The notes beneath the pieces were generated by a model that saw only the letters and a program-made list of their open reading frames with translations, was not told where the DNA came from and searched no databases. Of a DNA stretch of 64,000 nucleotides, positions 53,688 through 61,694 are shown one piece after another; the first letter of the stretch is position 1, and the number at the start of each line of letters is the position of its first letter. The translations under genes were made by a program, and so were the position numbers. The stretch comes from Streptomyces lavendulae subsp. lavendulae (GTDB taxonomy: Bacteria > Actinomycetota > Actinomycetes > Streptomycetales > Streptomycetaceae): NCBI RefSeq assembly GCF_002803845.1, contig NZ_CP024985.1, positions 7,389,501-7,453,500 of the forward strand. The letters run 5' to 3'.

Positions 53688-55208
53688 TCAGGGCATCGAC
53701 TCCCGGATCACCGCGGGCGGGAGGGCCGGGTGGGCCGCCGCGGCCTCCACCACCTGCCAGTCCGGGTCGTCCAGCAGGCGGGGCAACTCCCTTGCGGGCA
53801 GCGCCGGATGGGCGGCGGCATGTCGGCGGGCCTTGACGTCGCCCAGGCAGCCGAGCAGTGCGGGACCCGTGGCGTTCGGGTGCCGGGCCACCGCCCGCAG
53901 CACCCCCAGCACCGGCGGGTCGTGGCGGACCAGCTCCTCCAGCAGGGCGCCCGGGGCGTCCGGGTTGGCGGCGATCTGCGCGAGGACCTGCACGCCGTGC
54001 CGCGCCGCCATCGCGCGCAGCCGGTCCTCGCCCAGGCCCGGGTGGGCGGCGACGGCCTTGGCCACCTTCGCGTCCGGGTCGGCGGCGAGGGCCTCGCGTA
54101 CCGCGGGAGGCAGATCGCGCCGCCGGGCCACGTGCGCCCGTACGCCCGCGTCGGCCGAGGCCGCCAGACCGTCGACCTCGGCCTGCGTGGCGGCGGCGAT
54201 CCGGGGCAGCGGGTCACGTCCGGCCCGCGCCCGGCCGACCGGCCCGGCCAGCAGGTCAAGTGGCAGGCGGGGGTGGCGGATCAGGCGGGCCAGGACCTCC
54301 GGGTCCCGGACGCGGGCGAGTGCGCGGATCACCGCCTCGTCGGTCCCCGGATTGCCGGCGAGGGCCCACAGGACCCCGGGCACCGGGTCGCGGGCGAGTC
54401 CCGCGTACACCGCCGGGGGCAGACCGGCCCGCGCGGCCACGGGCTCGCGCAGCAGCATCGAGGGGTCGTGGGCGAACCGGGCCACGTCCTCGGCCGGGGT
54501 CGAGGGGTTCGCGAGGGCGGCCCGCCGCGTCTCCTCGACGGTGGACCGGTGGGAGCCGTCGCAGGCGGCGCCCCCGCGGAGGTAGGGGGCGTACCAGAGC
54601 AGCTCCGGGTCGCTCTCGCAGACGCGGCACTCGGCGGCCGGGGGCAGTCCCTCGCCGGTGAGCAGTGCGGAGAGCAGGGCCGGGGGCACCGCCTCGTTGA
54701 GCGCGGTCATCATGCGCACCTCGGCGTGGGGATGCGCGGCCAGCAGGGCCGCCGTGGCCGGGTCCGGGGTCCCGTACGCCGCGAGGTCCGTCACCACGTC
54801 GAGCCGGGAGTCGGCGGCCAGCAGGGCGGCCACCTCCGGAGGCAGGCCGGGACAGGAGGCGAGCTTCCCGCGCCGGCCGGGGTCCGGGTCCGTGACGAGG
54901 AGCGCGGGCCAGTGCGCGAGGCCCAGGCCCTCGTCGAGCAGGGCGAGGGCGGCGTCCGGCAGGGCCCGCGGGTCGATGTCCTCGGCGCGCAGCAGCCCCC
55001 GGCGGACCGGGCCGACGGCCAGGACCCCGCTGCGGGCGGCCAGGGTCAGGGCCTGCTCGCGGCTCAGGTCCGCACGGTCGGCGAGGGCGGAGTCCATCCA
55101 GCCGCCGTCCTCGGTGTCCTCCCCGGCGGCGAAGGCGACCAGCCGGGCGACGTACGCGGGCGGCAGCGCCGGATTGGCGGCGAGCCCCTGCACGACGTGC
55201 CCCCTCAC
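53688..55208 (-). CDS. Leucine-rich repeat variant (LRV)-like protein
   Basis: A 506-residue repetitive helical protein. Short units such as L-A-A-N-P-A-L-P-P-A-Y, L-A-A-H-P-H-A-E-V-R, V-A-R-H-P-N-A-T-G-P-A-L-L, L-A-A-D-P-D-A-K-V-A-K-A-V-A-A-H-P-G-L and A-A-A-H-P-A-L-P repeat with the N-P/H-P spacing of LRV proteins. In the middle is a cysteine group C-R-V-C-E-S-D...A-A-C-D-G, a possible metal or iron-sulphur site, as known in some LRV proteins. It forms an elongated solenoid, probably for protein binding. GTG start overlaps the LysR stop as GTGA, so the two are cotranscribed. Confidence 0.82.
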   Translation of the reverse strand: MRGHVVQGLAANPALPPAYVARLVAFAAGEDTEDGGWMDSALADRADLSREQALTLAARSGVLAVGPVRRGLLRAEDIDPRALPDAALALLDEGLGLAHWPALLVTDPDPGRRGKLASCPGLPPEVAALLAADSRLDVVTDLAAYGTPDPATAALLAAHPHAEVRMMTALNEAVPPALLSALLTGEGLPPAAECRVCESDPELLWYAPYLRGGAACDGSHRSTVEETRRAALANPSTPAEDVARFAHDPSMLLREPVAARAGLPPAVYAGLARDPVPGVLWALAGNPGTDEAVIRALARVRDPEVLARLIRHPRLPLDLLAGPVGRARAGRDPLPRIAAATQAEVDGLAASADAGVRAHVARRRDLPPAVREALAADPDAKVAKAVAAHPGLGEDRLRAMAARHGVQVLAQIAANPDAPGALLEELVRHDPPVLGVLRAVARHPNATGPALLGCLGDVKARRHAAAHPALPARELPRLLDDPDWQVVEAAAAHPALPPAVIRESMP

Positions 55209-56176
55209 GGCCCCACCTGCGCACCGGAGCCGCAGGCACCCACCGGTCCGGCGCCCGAGGCCGCGACCGCTTCGGTGCCCGAGGCCGCCGCCGCTTCGCG
55301 CAGGGCGTCCCGCAGGGCGGCGGCGTCCGGGTCGAGGGGCGCGCGGCGCGGGGTCGCCACACCGATGTGGCGGGCCGGGCGCGGGGAGGCGAGGGGCACC
55401 GCGGCCGATCCGGCGGCCGGGGCCAGCGCGACGCGGGGGATCAGGGAGACGCCGACCCCCGCCCCGACCAGGGCCTGCGCGAAGAAGTAGTCGGTGGTCG
55501 ACGCGGCGACGCGGGGTTCGAACCCGGCGCGGTCCGCGTACCGGCGCAGGAAGGCCTCCGTCTTCAGGCAGCCGAGCACCCACCGGTCGTCGCCCAGTTC
55601 CGCGGGCTCCAGCACCTCCCGCCGCGCCAGCCGGTGGCCGGGCGGCAGGACCGCGTACAGCGGGTCCTCCATCAGCGGCAGCCAGGCCGGACCGGCCGTC
55701 CCGGCGCCGCCGGCCGGCAGCGGCCCGTCGAAGTGGTAGGCCAGCGCGAGGTCCGCCGCCCCGGACCGCACCATGGCCAGCGAGACCTCCGGTTCGGCCT
55801 CCACCACCGTCAGTTCGACCTCGGGACGCGCGGCCACGAAGGTGGCGAGCGCCCGCGGCAGCAGGTGCCGGCCGCCGCTGGTGAAGGTGGCCACCGTCAG
55901 GCGGGCCCGGTCGGCGGCCAGCCGCTCGATCCGCGACCGGACGAGGTCCAGCTCGGCGGTGACCGTCTCGGCCGTCTCCACCAGCAGCCGTCCGGCCTCG
56001 GTGAGCTCGACCCCGCGCGTGCTGCGCCGCGCCACCGGGTGGCCGAGACCGCGCTCCAGGGCGGCGATGTGCTGGGAGACGGCCGACGGGGTCAGCCGCA
56101 GGGCGGTCGCCGCGCGGTTGAAGCTCCCGTGCTCGGCCACGGCGCGCAGGATGCGCAGCCGGTGCACGTCGATCAA
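55205..56176 (-). CDS. LysR-family transcriptional regulator
   Basis: A 323-residue LysR protein. HTH at about 4-62: H-R-L-R-I-L-R-A-V-A-E-H-G-S-F-N-R-A-A-T-A-L and T-P-S-A-V-S-Q-H-I-A-A-L-E. Effector-binding domain 90-300 (VATFTSGGRHLLPRAL; LALAYHFDGPL; VGAGVGVSLIPRVAL). The tail after P-D-A-A-A-L-R-D-A-L is Ala/Gly rich. Starts at TTG with AAGGA 7 bases upstream; a GTG nine codons earlier is an alternative without a good site. First gene of an operon with the LRV gene, an unusual partner. It is divergent from the truncated epimerase-like gene, its likely former target. Confidence 0.87.
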   Translation of the reverse strand: MIDVHRLRILRAVAEHGSFNRAATALRLTPSAVSQHIAALERGLGHPVARRSTRGVELTEAGRLLVETAETVTAELDLVRSRIERLAADRARLTVATFTSGGRHLLPRALATFVAARPEVELTVVEAEPEVSLAMVRSGAADLALAYHFDGPLPAGGAGTAGPAWLPLMEDPLYAVLPPGHRLARREVLEPAELGDDRWVLGCLKTEAFLRRYADRAGFEPRVAASTTDYFFAQALVGAGVGVSLIPRVALAPAAGSAAVPLASPRPARHIGVATPRRAPLDPDAAALRDALREAAAASGTEAVAASGAGPVGACGSGAQVGP

Positions 56177-56247
56177 CAGATTTCCTTCATACGGGTTCAG
56201 CACCTGATCAGTTCCGCCGGGGACAGTACCGCGGCGGAGCCGACCGC

Positions 56248-56618
56248 ATGAAAGAGATTCTGGTCATCGGCGGCAGCCGGTACTTCGGCAGGCACCTGGT
56301 CACCCTGCTCCGCGACGAGGGCCACGCGGTCACCGTCCTCAACCGTGGCTCCGCCGCCCCGCCGCCCCGCCGCCCCGCCGCCCCGCCGCCCGGCGTGGCC
56401 CACCTGGCCGCCGAGCGCGGCGGAGGGCGGGCGGGAGGCTTCGCCGTTCGCGGGCGTACGCGCTGGACAACGGCCGCGCCACCCGCCTCGGCTTCTCCTT
56501 CGCCCACACCCGCGACTGGCTCCCCGGGGCGATCGAGGAGGCGATCGGGGAGGCGGTCGAGGAGGCGGTCGGGGAGGCGGTCGGGGAGGCGACCGCGCCG
56601 CCCGTGCCCGCCCCCTGA
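56248..56618 (+). pseudogene. Internally deleted NAD-dependent epimerase/reductase
   Basis: The reading frame opens with a perfect dinucleotide-binding start, M-K-E-I-L-V-I-G-G-S-R-Y-F-G-R-H-L and V-T-V-L-N-R-G-S, typical of extended-SDR epimerase-like proteins of about 330 residues. After about 35 residues the frame becomes a CCG-CCC repeat. Sequence reminiscent of the C-terminus of the same family appears in another frame (A-Y-A-L-D-N-G-R-A-T-R-L-G-F-S-F, then D-W-L-P-G-A-I-E-E-A-I) and ends at a stop after E-A-V/G-E-A repeats. So about 200-250 residues appear deleted with a frameshift. GC-rich tandem repeats flank the join. Nonfunctional. Confidence 0.8.
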
Positions 56619-56625
56619 CGCCGTC

Positions 56626-57378
56626 TCAGCGCTCGCCGCTCCCGGGATGCCGTTCCAGGGGTGTGGCTACCGCCGAGTTGCTCACACTGAAGGTGACGCT
56701 TCCGGCCCGGTAGCGGTCGTCCGACCACTCGATCGGGCGACCCGAGCGAGTGGCCGAAGTGTGCCGCTGGCGCAGCAGCGGACCTCCCCGCCGGATCTCC
56801 AGCAGCCGGGCGTCCTCGCTGCCCGCCGGGAGCGCGTCGATGAGGTGCTCCCCGTAGTGGGCCACGATCCCGGAGTCCGCCGCGAGGCTGTCCATCACCG
56901 AGCGGCAGTCCTGCGGCAGCGCCTCCACGGCCGCCGCGACCCAGTCCGCGTAGGCGGTCCGCTCCACCATCGTCGGCTCGCCGTCGAGCGACCGCAGCCG
57001 CAGCACCGCCAGGATCTCCGTACCGGGCGGCAGGGCGAGCCGCTCCGCCTCCTCGGCGGTGGCGGGCCGCCGGGTACGGGACAGGAAGCGGCTGCGCACC
57101 TCGTGGCCGACCCCTTCGGCCCATTGTGCGAAGCTGTTCAACTCGCCGAAGCTGTGGCGCCGTTCGTGGCGCAGGACGATCCGGCGCGCGCCCTGGCTGG
57201 AGCCGATGAGCCCCTCGGCGGCGAGCGTGGCGACGGCCTGGCGGACGGTTCCGCGCGAGACCGACCAGCGGGCGGCGAGGTCGCTCTCCGAGGGCAGCCG
57301 GCCCCCCACCGGGTGGGTGCCGGACAGGATCGCCCGGCGCAATTCGTCGGCGATCTCCAGATACCGGGCCGTTCCCAT
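56626..57378 (-). CDS. GntR-family regulator with UTRA domain
   Basis: A 250-residue HutC-type regulator. wHTH at about 4-70: Y-L-E-I-A-D-E-L-R-R-A-I, L-P-S-E-S-D-L-A-A-R-W-S-V-S-R-G-T-V-R-Q-A-V, A-A-E-G-L-I. UTRA domain from about 80 to 245 (E-I-L-A-V-L-R-L-R-S-L-D-G-E-P-T-M-V-E-R; W-S-D-D-R-Y-R-A-G-S-V-T-F). The ATG has GAGGGGG 6 bases upstream; the longer frame is not supported. Divergent from the transport operon with an ACAAGT operator cluster in the gap. Strongly similar in layout to the other GntR protein (62927-63739). Probably senses a phosphonate-like metabolite and controls the importer. Confidence 0.93.
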   Translation of the reverse strand: MGTARYLEIADELRRAILSGTHPVGGRLPSESDLAARWSVSRGTVRQAVATLAAEGLIGSSQGARRIVLRHERRHSFGELNSFAQWAEGVGHEVRSRFLSRTRRPATAEEAERLALPPGTEILAVLRLRSLDGEPTMVERTAYADWVAAAVEALPQDCRSVMDSLAADSGIVAHYGEHLIDALPAGSEDARLLEIRRGGPLLRQRHTSATRSGRPIEWSDDRYRAGSVTFSVSNSAVATPLERHPGSGER

Positions 57379-57552
57379 ACGTTCCCCCTCGTCGCGGTGC
57401 TCTCCGACCTCACGGTCTTGATCATCATCGATGAGCATCGAGGTGGATCTGTCACGACTCCTTTCGGTCATTCTCGTCTCTTCGTCGAGCCGTGCTCCGC
57501 GGTCCAGCCGCCGTTCACCGTCCGTACAGCGGGCACGGGCGAACTGGAGCCA

Positions 57553-57580
57553 ACTTGTTCAGACAAGTGATCTGACAAGT
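57553..57580. promoter_or_regulatory. GntR operator cluster
   Basis: ACTTGT-TCAG-ACAAGT is a perfect dyad, and a further ACAAGT half-site follows 6 bases later (57575-57580). The pattern resembles HutC/GntR operators (TTGT-x-ACAA). It lies 28 bases before the binding-protein start, overlapping the probable promoter, within the gap between divergent regulator and operon. Confidence 0.8.
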
Positions 57581-57608
57581 GCAGCCCCCTTCGTCTCCGG
57601 GAGAGACC

Positions 57609-58784
57609 GTGCTCAGTTCCACCGCCCGTCGTGGCGCGGCCGTACTGCTCAGCGCCGCCGTCCTGACCACGCTCAGTGCGTGCGGCGCAGCGCCCGACCC
57701 GCAGCAGCCCGGCGGCGCCGCCTCCGGCGACGCCAAGGGCAAGACCCAGCCGGGCGCCGCGACCTCGGCGGCCGACCTCGGCGGCATGGAGGCCCTCGTG
57801 GCCGCCGCCGAGAAGGAGGGCCAGCTCAACGTGATCGCCCTGCCGCCGGACTGGGCGAACTACGGCGAGATGATCAAGGCCTTCCAGGCGAAGTACCCCA
57901 AGATCAAGGTCGGCAGCGAGAACCCGGACGCCACCAGCGCCGACGAGATCGCCGCGGTCAAGTCCCGCAAGGGCCAGAAGCGCGCCCCCGACGTCCTCGA
58001 CCTCGGCATCGCCTTCGCCCGCAGCGGCGCCGCCGAGAACATCTTCGCCTCCTACAAGGTCACCGCCTGGGACAAGATCCCCGGCTCCCAGAAGGACGCC
58101 GACGCCCGCTGGTACAACGACTACGGCGGCTACGTCTCCATCGGCTGCGACGCCGCGAAGATCCCCAACTGCCCGCAGACCTTCGCCGACCTCCTCAAGC
58201 CCGAGTACAAGGGCAAGGTCGCCCTCAACGGCAACCCGACCAAGTCCGGCTCCGCCTTCGGCGGCGTCTACGCGGCCGCCCTCGCCAACAAGGGCTCCTT
58301 CGCCGACATCCAGCCCGGCATCGACTTCTTCGGACAGCTGCGCAAGAGCGGCAACTTCATCCCCGTGGAGTCCACCCCGGCCACCGTCGAGAAGGGCGAA
58401 ACCCCCATCTCGATCGACTGGGACTACCTGAACGCCGGCTACGCCGAGCAGTTCAAGGGCAAGGGCGTCGACTGGAAGGTCTCCGTCCCCTCCGACGGCG
58501 TCTACGCCCAGTACTACTCCCAGGCCATCAACAAGGACGCCCCCAACCCGGCGGCCGCCCGCCTGTGGATGGAGTTCCTCTACAGCGCCGAGGGCCAGAA
58601 CATCTGGCTGAAGGGCCACGCCCGCCCCGTGCTGCTCCCCGTGATGGCCGCCGACGGCACCGCCGACAAGGACGCCGTCACCAAGCTCCCGCAGGTCCAG
58701 GGCACCCCGAACTTCCCGGCCTCCACCGAGCTCGACAAGGCCAAGGCCACCCTCGCCGAGAAGTGGGACAAGGCCCTCAGCTGA
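57609..58784 (+). CDS. ABC transporter substrate-binding lipoprotein (2-aminoethylphosphonate-type)
   Basis: A 391-residue lipoprotein with lipobox T-L-S-A-C (Cys25). It resembles PhnS/AfuA-type binding proteins that bind iron or phosphonate: E-K-E-G-Q-L-N-V-I-A-L-P-P-D-W-A-N-Y, S-D at the D-E-I-A-A-V-K-S region, P-D-V-L-D-L-G, and P-V-E-S-T-P-A-T-V-E-K-G-E-T-P-I. Two alpha/beta lobes are expected outside the membrane. The GTG start has GGGAG 6 bases upstream. It begins a five-gene operon (overlapping by one base with the next gene) directly behind the operator. Substrate by context: phosphonate such as 2-AEP, since a PhnZ-like gene lies nearby; iron is an alternative. Confidence 0.88.
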   Translation: MLSSTARRGAAVLLSAAVLTTLSACGAAPDPQQPGGAASGDAKGKTQPGAATSAADLGGMEALVAAAEKEGQLNVIALPPDWANYGEMIKAFQAKYPKIKVGSENPDATSADEIAAVKSRKGQKRAPDVLDLGIAFARSGAAENIFASYKVTAWDKIPGSQKDADARWYNDYGGYVSIGCDAAKIPNCPQTFADLLKPEYKGKVALNGNPTKSGSAFGGVYAAALANKGSFADIQPGIDFFGQLRKSGNFIPVESTPATVEKGETPISIDWDYLNAGYAEQFKGKGVDWKVSVPSDGVYAQYYSQAINKDAPNPAAARLWMEFLYSAEGQNIWLKGHARPVLLPVMAADGTADKDAVTKLPQVQGTPNFPASTELDKAKATLAEKWDKALS

Positions 58785-59692
58785 TGTCCGCACCCACCCC
58801 CACCTCCCCCACGACGGGGACCGCCGGCGGCACCACCCTCCGCCGCCGGCGGCGCGGCCCGCGCACCTGGCTCGCCGCCCTCCCCCTCATCGCCTTCACC
58901 GGGCTCTGCTTCGGCCTGCCGCTCGGCGCCATCGCCTTCGGCGCCGTCACCCGCACCGACCCGGTCACCGGCGCCACCGGCCTCACCGGAGAGCACCTCG
59001 CCCGCTCCCTCCAGGGCCCCTACCTAGACTCCCTCGTCGGCAGCGTCGAGCTCTCCGCCCTGACCGCACTCCTCGGCGGAGTCCTCGGCGTCCTGATCGC
59101 CCAAGCCCTGGTCACCTCCCGCTCCACCGCCCTGCGCTCCGCGGCCCTGACCGCCTCGGGCGTCCTCGCCAACTTCGGCGGGGTGCCGCTCGCCTTCGCG
59201 TTCATCGCCACCGCCGGGATCTCCGGGGTCGTCACCCAGCTCGCGGACCTCACCGACCTCGGCTGGGACCTGTACTCCTTCACCGGCCTCGCCGTGGTCT
59301 ACCTCTACTTCCTCACGCCCCTGATGGTCCTGGTGATCGTGCCCGCCCTGGACGGGCTCCGCCCGCAGTGGCGCGAGGCCGCCCAGAACAACGGGGCCAC
59401 CGGACGGCAGTTCTGGCGCCACGTCGGCCTGCCCGTGCTGGCACCCTCCCTGCTCGGCGGGTTCGTCCTGCTCTTCGGCACCGCCTTCGCCGCGCACGCC
59501 ACGGCCGCGGCCCTCGTCGGCGGCTCCGTGCCGCTGGTCACGCTGAAGATCGCCGACGCCCTCTCCGGCAACGTCCTCACCGGCCAGGAGAACGTGGCGC
59601 TCGCCCTGGGCCTCGACATGATCCTGATCGCCGGCCTGGTCATGGCGGTCTACCTGCCCCTCCAGCGACGGAGCGCCCGATGGCTGCGATGA
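58784..59692 (+). CDS. ABC transporter permease (PhnU-type)
   Basis: A 302-residue inner-membrane permease. Basic N-terminus, then helices at about 28-50 (WLAALPLIAFTGLCFGLPLGA), 82-105, 118-140, 165-190, 220-245 and 275-295. The cytoplasmic EAA loop is E-A-A-Q-N-N-G-A-T-G-R-Q-F-W-R-H-V (about 212-228), where the usual G lies at A-T-G. Its ATG overlaps the stop of the binding-protein gene (TGATG). Likely partner of the next permease. It is of the binding-protein-dependent (AraH-free, PotB/ThiP-like) class used for 2-AEP or iron. Confidence 0.88.
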   Translation: MSAPTPTSPTTGTAGGTTLRRRRRGPRTWLAALPLIAFTGLCFGLPLGAIAFGAVTRTDPVTGATGLTGEHLARSLQGPYLDSLVGSVELSALTALLGGVLGVLIAQALVTSRSTALRSAALTASGVLANFGGVPLAFAFIATAGISGVVTQLADLTDLGWDLYSFTGLAVVYLYFLTPLMVLVIVPALDGLRPQWREAAQNNGATGRQFWRHVGLPVLAPSLLGGFVLLFGTAFAAHATAAALVGGSVPLVTLKIADALSGNVLTGQENVALALGLDMILIAGLVMAVYLPLQRRSARWLR

Positions 59693-60594
59693 CCCCGACC
59701 GCCCCCCGGGCGGACAGCGCCGAAGCGGCCACCGGTGCCGCCCCCGCCCGGGCCCGCCGACCGCGGCCCCGCGTCTGGCGCGGAGCCGTGCTCGCCCTCG
59801 CGGGCGCCTACTTCCTGCTCCCGCTCGCCGCCTCCTTCGTCTTCACCGTGCACGTGCCCGGCCAGGGCCTCACCTTCGAGGCCTACACCGAACTGCTCGG
59901 CGCCGAGGGCTTCACGCGGAGCCTGTTCCTCTCGCTCGGCCTGGCCGCCGCCACCATCGCGCTGTCCCTGCTCCTGGCGGTGCCCGCACTGGTCGCCGTA
60001 CGGATCGGCTCGCCCAGGCTGCGCCCCGTGGTGGAGGTGATGTGCATGCTGCCCCTGGTCGTGCCGCCCATCGCCCTGGTCACCGGTATCACCACGGTGC
60101 TGCGCTGGGGGCCCGAGTACCTCTCGCGGACCCCGCTGTACCAGACCTTCCTCGCCGTCCAGAACCCGGACTTCCCCGTCGTCCTGGTCCTCGCGTACAC
60201 GGTGCTCGCACTGCCCTTCGTGTACCGCTCCCTCGACGCGGGCCTGCGCGCCGTCGACGTCCCCACCCTGGTCGAGGCCGCCCGCAGCTGCGGAGCGAGC
60301 TGGCCGCACGTGGTCCTGCGCGTCCTGCTGCCCAACCTGCGGGCCTCCCTCGCCGGAGCGGCCTTCCTCACCCTGGCCCTGGTCCTCGGCGAGTTCACCA
60401 TCGCCTCGCTCCTCGGCTTCCAGCCCTTCGCCGTGTGGATCGTCTCCATCTCCGGCGCCCAGGCCCGGATGTCGGTGGCCGTCTCCATCCTCAGCCTCCT
60501 CATCACCTGGCTGCTGCTGCTCGTCCTCTCGCGGGCCGGCACGAACCCCACTACGGTCTCCGCCGAACCCGCCACCTCCCGCAAGGAGTCCTGA
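59680..60594 (+). CDS. ABC transporter permease (PhnV-type)
   Basis: A 304-residue permease, second of the heterodimer. Six membrane segments beginning at about 33 (GAVLALAGAYFLLPLAASF), with the EAA loop E-A-A-R-S-C-G-A-S-W-P-H-V-V-L-R-V-L-L-P. The C-terminus is a short polar tail. The chosen ATG (GGAG 7 bases upstream) overlaps the previous gene by 13 bases; a second ATG three codons on is possible. Conserved P-L-V-V-P-P-I-A-L-V-T-G and L-A-L-P-F-V-Y-R-S motifs fit PotC-like importers. Together with the previous permease it should form the channel for a phosphonate or similar solute. Confidence 0.88.
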   Translation: MAAMTPTAPRADSAEAATGAAPARARRPRPRVWRGAVLALAGAYFLLPLAASFVFTVHVPGQGLTFEAYTELLGAEGFTRSLFLSLGLAAATIALSLLLAVPALVAVRIGSPRLRPVVEVMCMLPLVVPPIALVTGITTVLRWGPEYLSRTPLYQTFLAVQNPDFPVVLVLAYTVLALPFVYRSLDAGLRAVDVPTLVEAARSCGASWPHVVLRVLLPNLRASLAGAAFLTLALVLGEFTIASLLGFQPFAVWIVSISGAQARMSVAVSILSLLITWLLLLVLSRAGTNPTTVSAEPATSRKES

Positions 60595-60599
60595 CCCCC

Positions 60600-61694
60600 A
60601 TGTCCACGACCCTCACCGCGCCACGGAAGCCGGCCGGCCCCGCCGCCCCGGCGGGCGCCCGCGTCGAATTCCGCGGCCTGCGCCGGGCGTTCGGCTCCAC
60701 CGTCGCCCTGGACGGCCTCGACCTCACCGTCGAGCCCGGCGAACTCCTCGCCCTGCTCGGCCCCTCGGGCTGCGGCAAGACCACCGCGCTGCGCGTCCTC
60801 GCGGGTTTCGAGACGCCCGACGCCGGTGAGGTGCTCGTCGACGGCGAGGACATCACCCGGGTCCCGGCCAACCGCCGCGACGCGGGCATGGTCTTCCAGT
60901 CGTACAGCCTCTTCCCCAACCTCAGCGCCCGCGACAACGTGGCCTTCGGCCTGCGCGTGCGCAAGGTGCCCGCCGCGCAGCGCCGCGAACGCGCCGCCGA
61001 ACTCCTCGACCTGGTGGGCCTGCCCGACCACGGCGACCGCTACCCGCACCAGATGTCCGGCGGCCAGCAGCAGCGCGTCGCCCTGGCCCGCGCCCTCGCC
61101 CTGCGCCCCCGCGTGCTCCTCCTGGACGAGCCGCTCTCCGCCCTGGACGCCAAGGTACGGGCCAACCTGCGCGAGGAGATCCGCCGCCTGCAGCTCGACC
61201 TCGGCATCACCACCGTGTTCGTCACCCACGACCAGGAGGAGGCCCTGTCCATGGCCGACCGGGTCGCCGTGCTGAACGCGGGCCGGCTGGAGCAGTGCGC
61301 CGCCCCCGCCGAGCTGTACGAACGCCCCGCGACCCCCTTCGTCGCCGAGTTCGTCGGCACCATGAACCGGCTCCCCGGCCGCCTCACCGACACCGGCCTC
61401 GTGGAGGTCGCCGGAACCCGGCTGCCCGTCGACGGCCCCGTCCCGGCCACCCCGGACGTGGAGGTGCTGGTCCGCCCCGAGAACCTCACCGTGACCGCCG
61501 ACCCCGAGGGCGGCGCCACCGTCACGTCCGCCTCCTTCTTCGGCGCCGTCACCCGCCTCCACCTCGACCTCGCCGACGGCACCCGGGTCAAGGCCGACCT
61601 GCCGTCGCGCGACGCCGGGGACCTGGCCCCGGGCGCGCGGGCCGTCGTCGGACCGGCCGAACGGCCCGTGCTCGTCGTGGCGAGGACCGCGTGA
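60600..61694 (+). CDS. ABC transporter ATPase with TOBE-like C-terminus (PhnT-type)
   Basis: A 364-residue ATPase of the PotA/MalK importer class. Walker A G-P-S-G-C-G-K-T-T, Q-loop F-Q-S-Y-S-L-F, signature M-S-G-G-Q-Q-Q-R, Walker B V-L-L-L-D-E-P-L-S-A-L-D, switch V-F-V-T-H-D. Residues about 235-360 form the regulatory region including a TOBE-type domain (V-L-V-R-P-E-N-L-T-V). AAGGAG lies about 11 bases before the ATG; this ATG follows directly on the previous stop. Powers the permease pair. The class fits uptake of 2-aminoethylphosphonate, Fe3+ or sulphonates; context favours phosphonate. Confidence 0.93.
   Translation: MSTTLTAPRKPAGPAAPAGARVEFRGLRRAFGSTVALDGLDLTVEPGELLALLGPSGCGKTTALRVLAGFETPDAGEVLVDGEDITRVPANRRDAGMVFQSYSLFPNLSARDNVAFGLRVRKVPAAQRRERAAELLDLVGLPDHGDRYPHQMSGGQQQRVALARALALRPRVLLLDEPLSALDAKVRANLREEIRRLQLDLGITTVFVTHDQEEALSMADRVAVLNAGRLEQCAAPAELYERPATPFVAEFVGTMNRLPGRLTDTGLVEVAGTRLPVDGPVPATPDVEVLVRPENLTVTADPEGGATVTSASFFGAVTRLHLDLADGTRVKADLPSRDAGDLAPGARAVVGPAERPVLVVARTA

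Noticed and set aside
51054..55490. A 1478-codon plus-strand frame antisense to the STAND/WD40 and LRV genes
   Set aside because: It repeats with the period of the WD40 units and has no fold or ribosome site; the minus-strand genes explain the region.
55505..55535. GGGTTCGAACCC resembling a tRNA T-arm
   Set aside because: It lies inside the LysR coding frame (residues G-F-E-P-R) and no acceptor stem or anticodon arm surrounds it.
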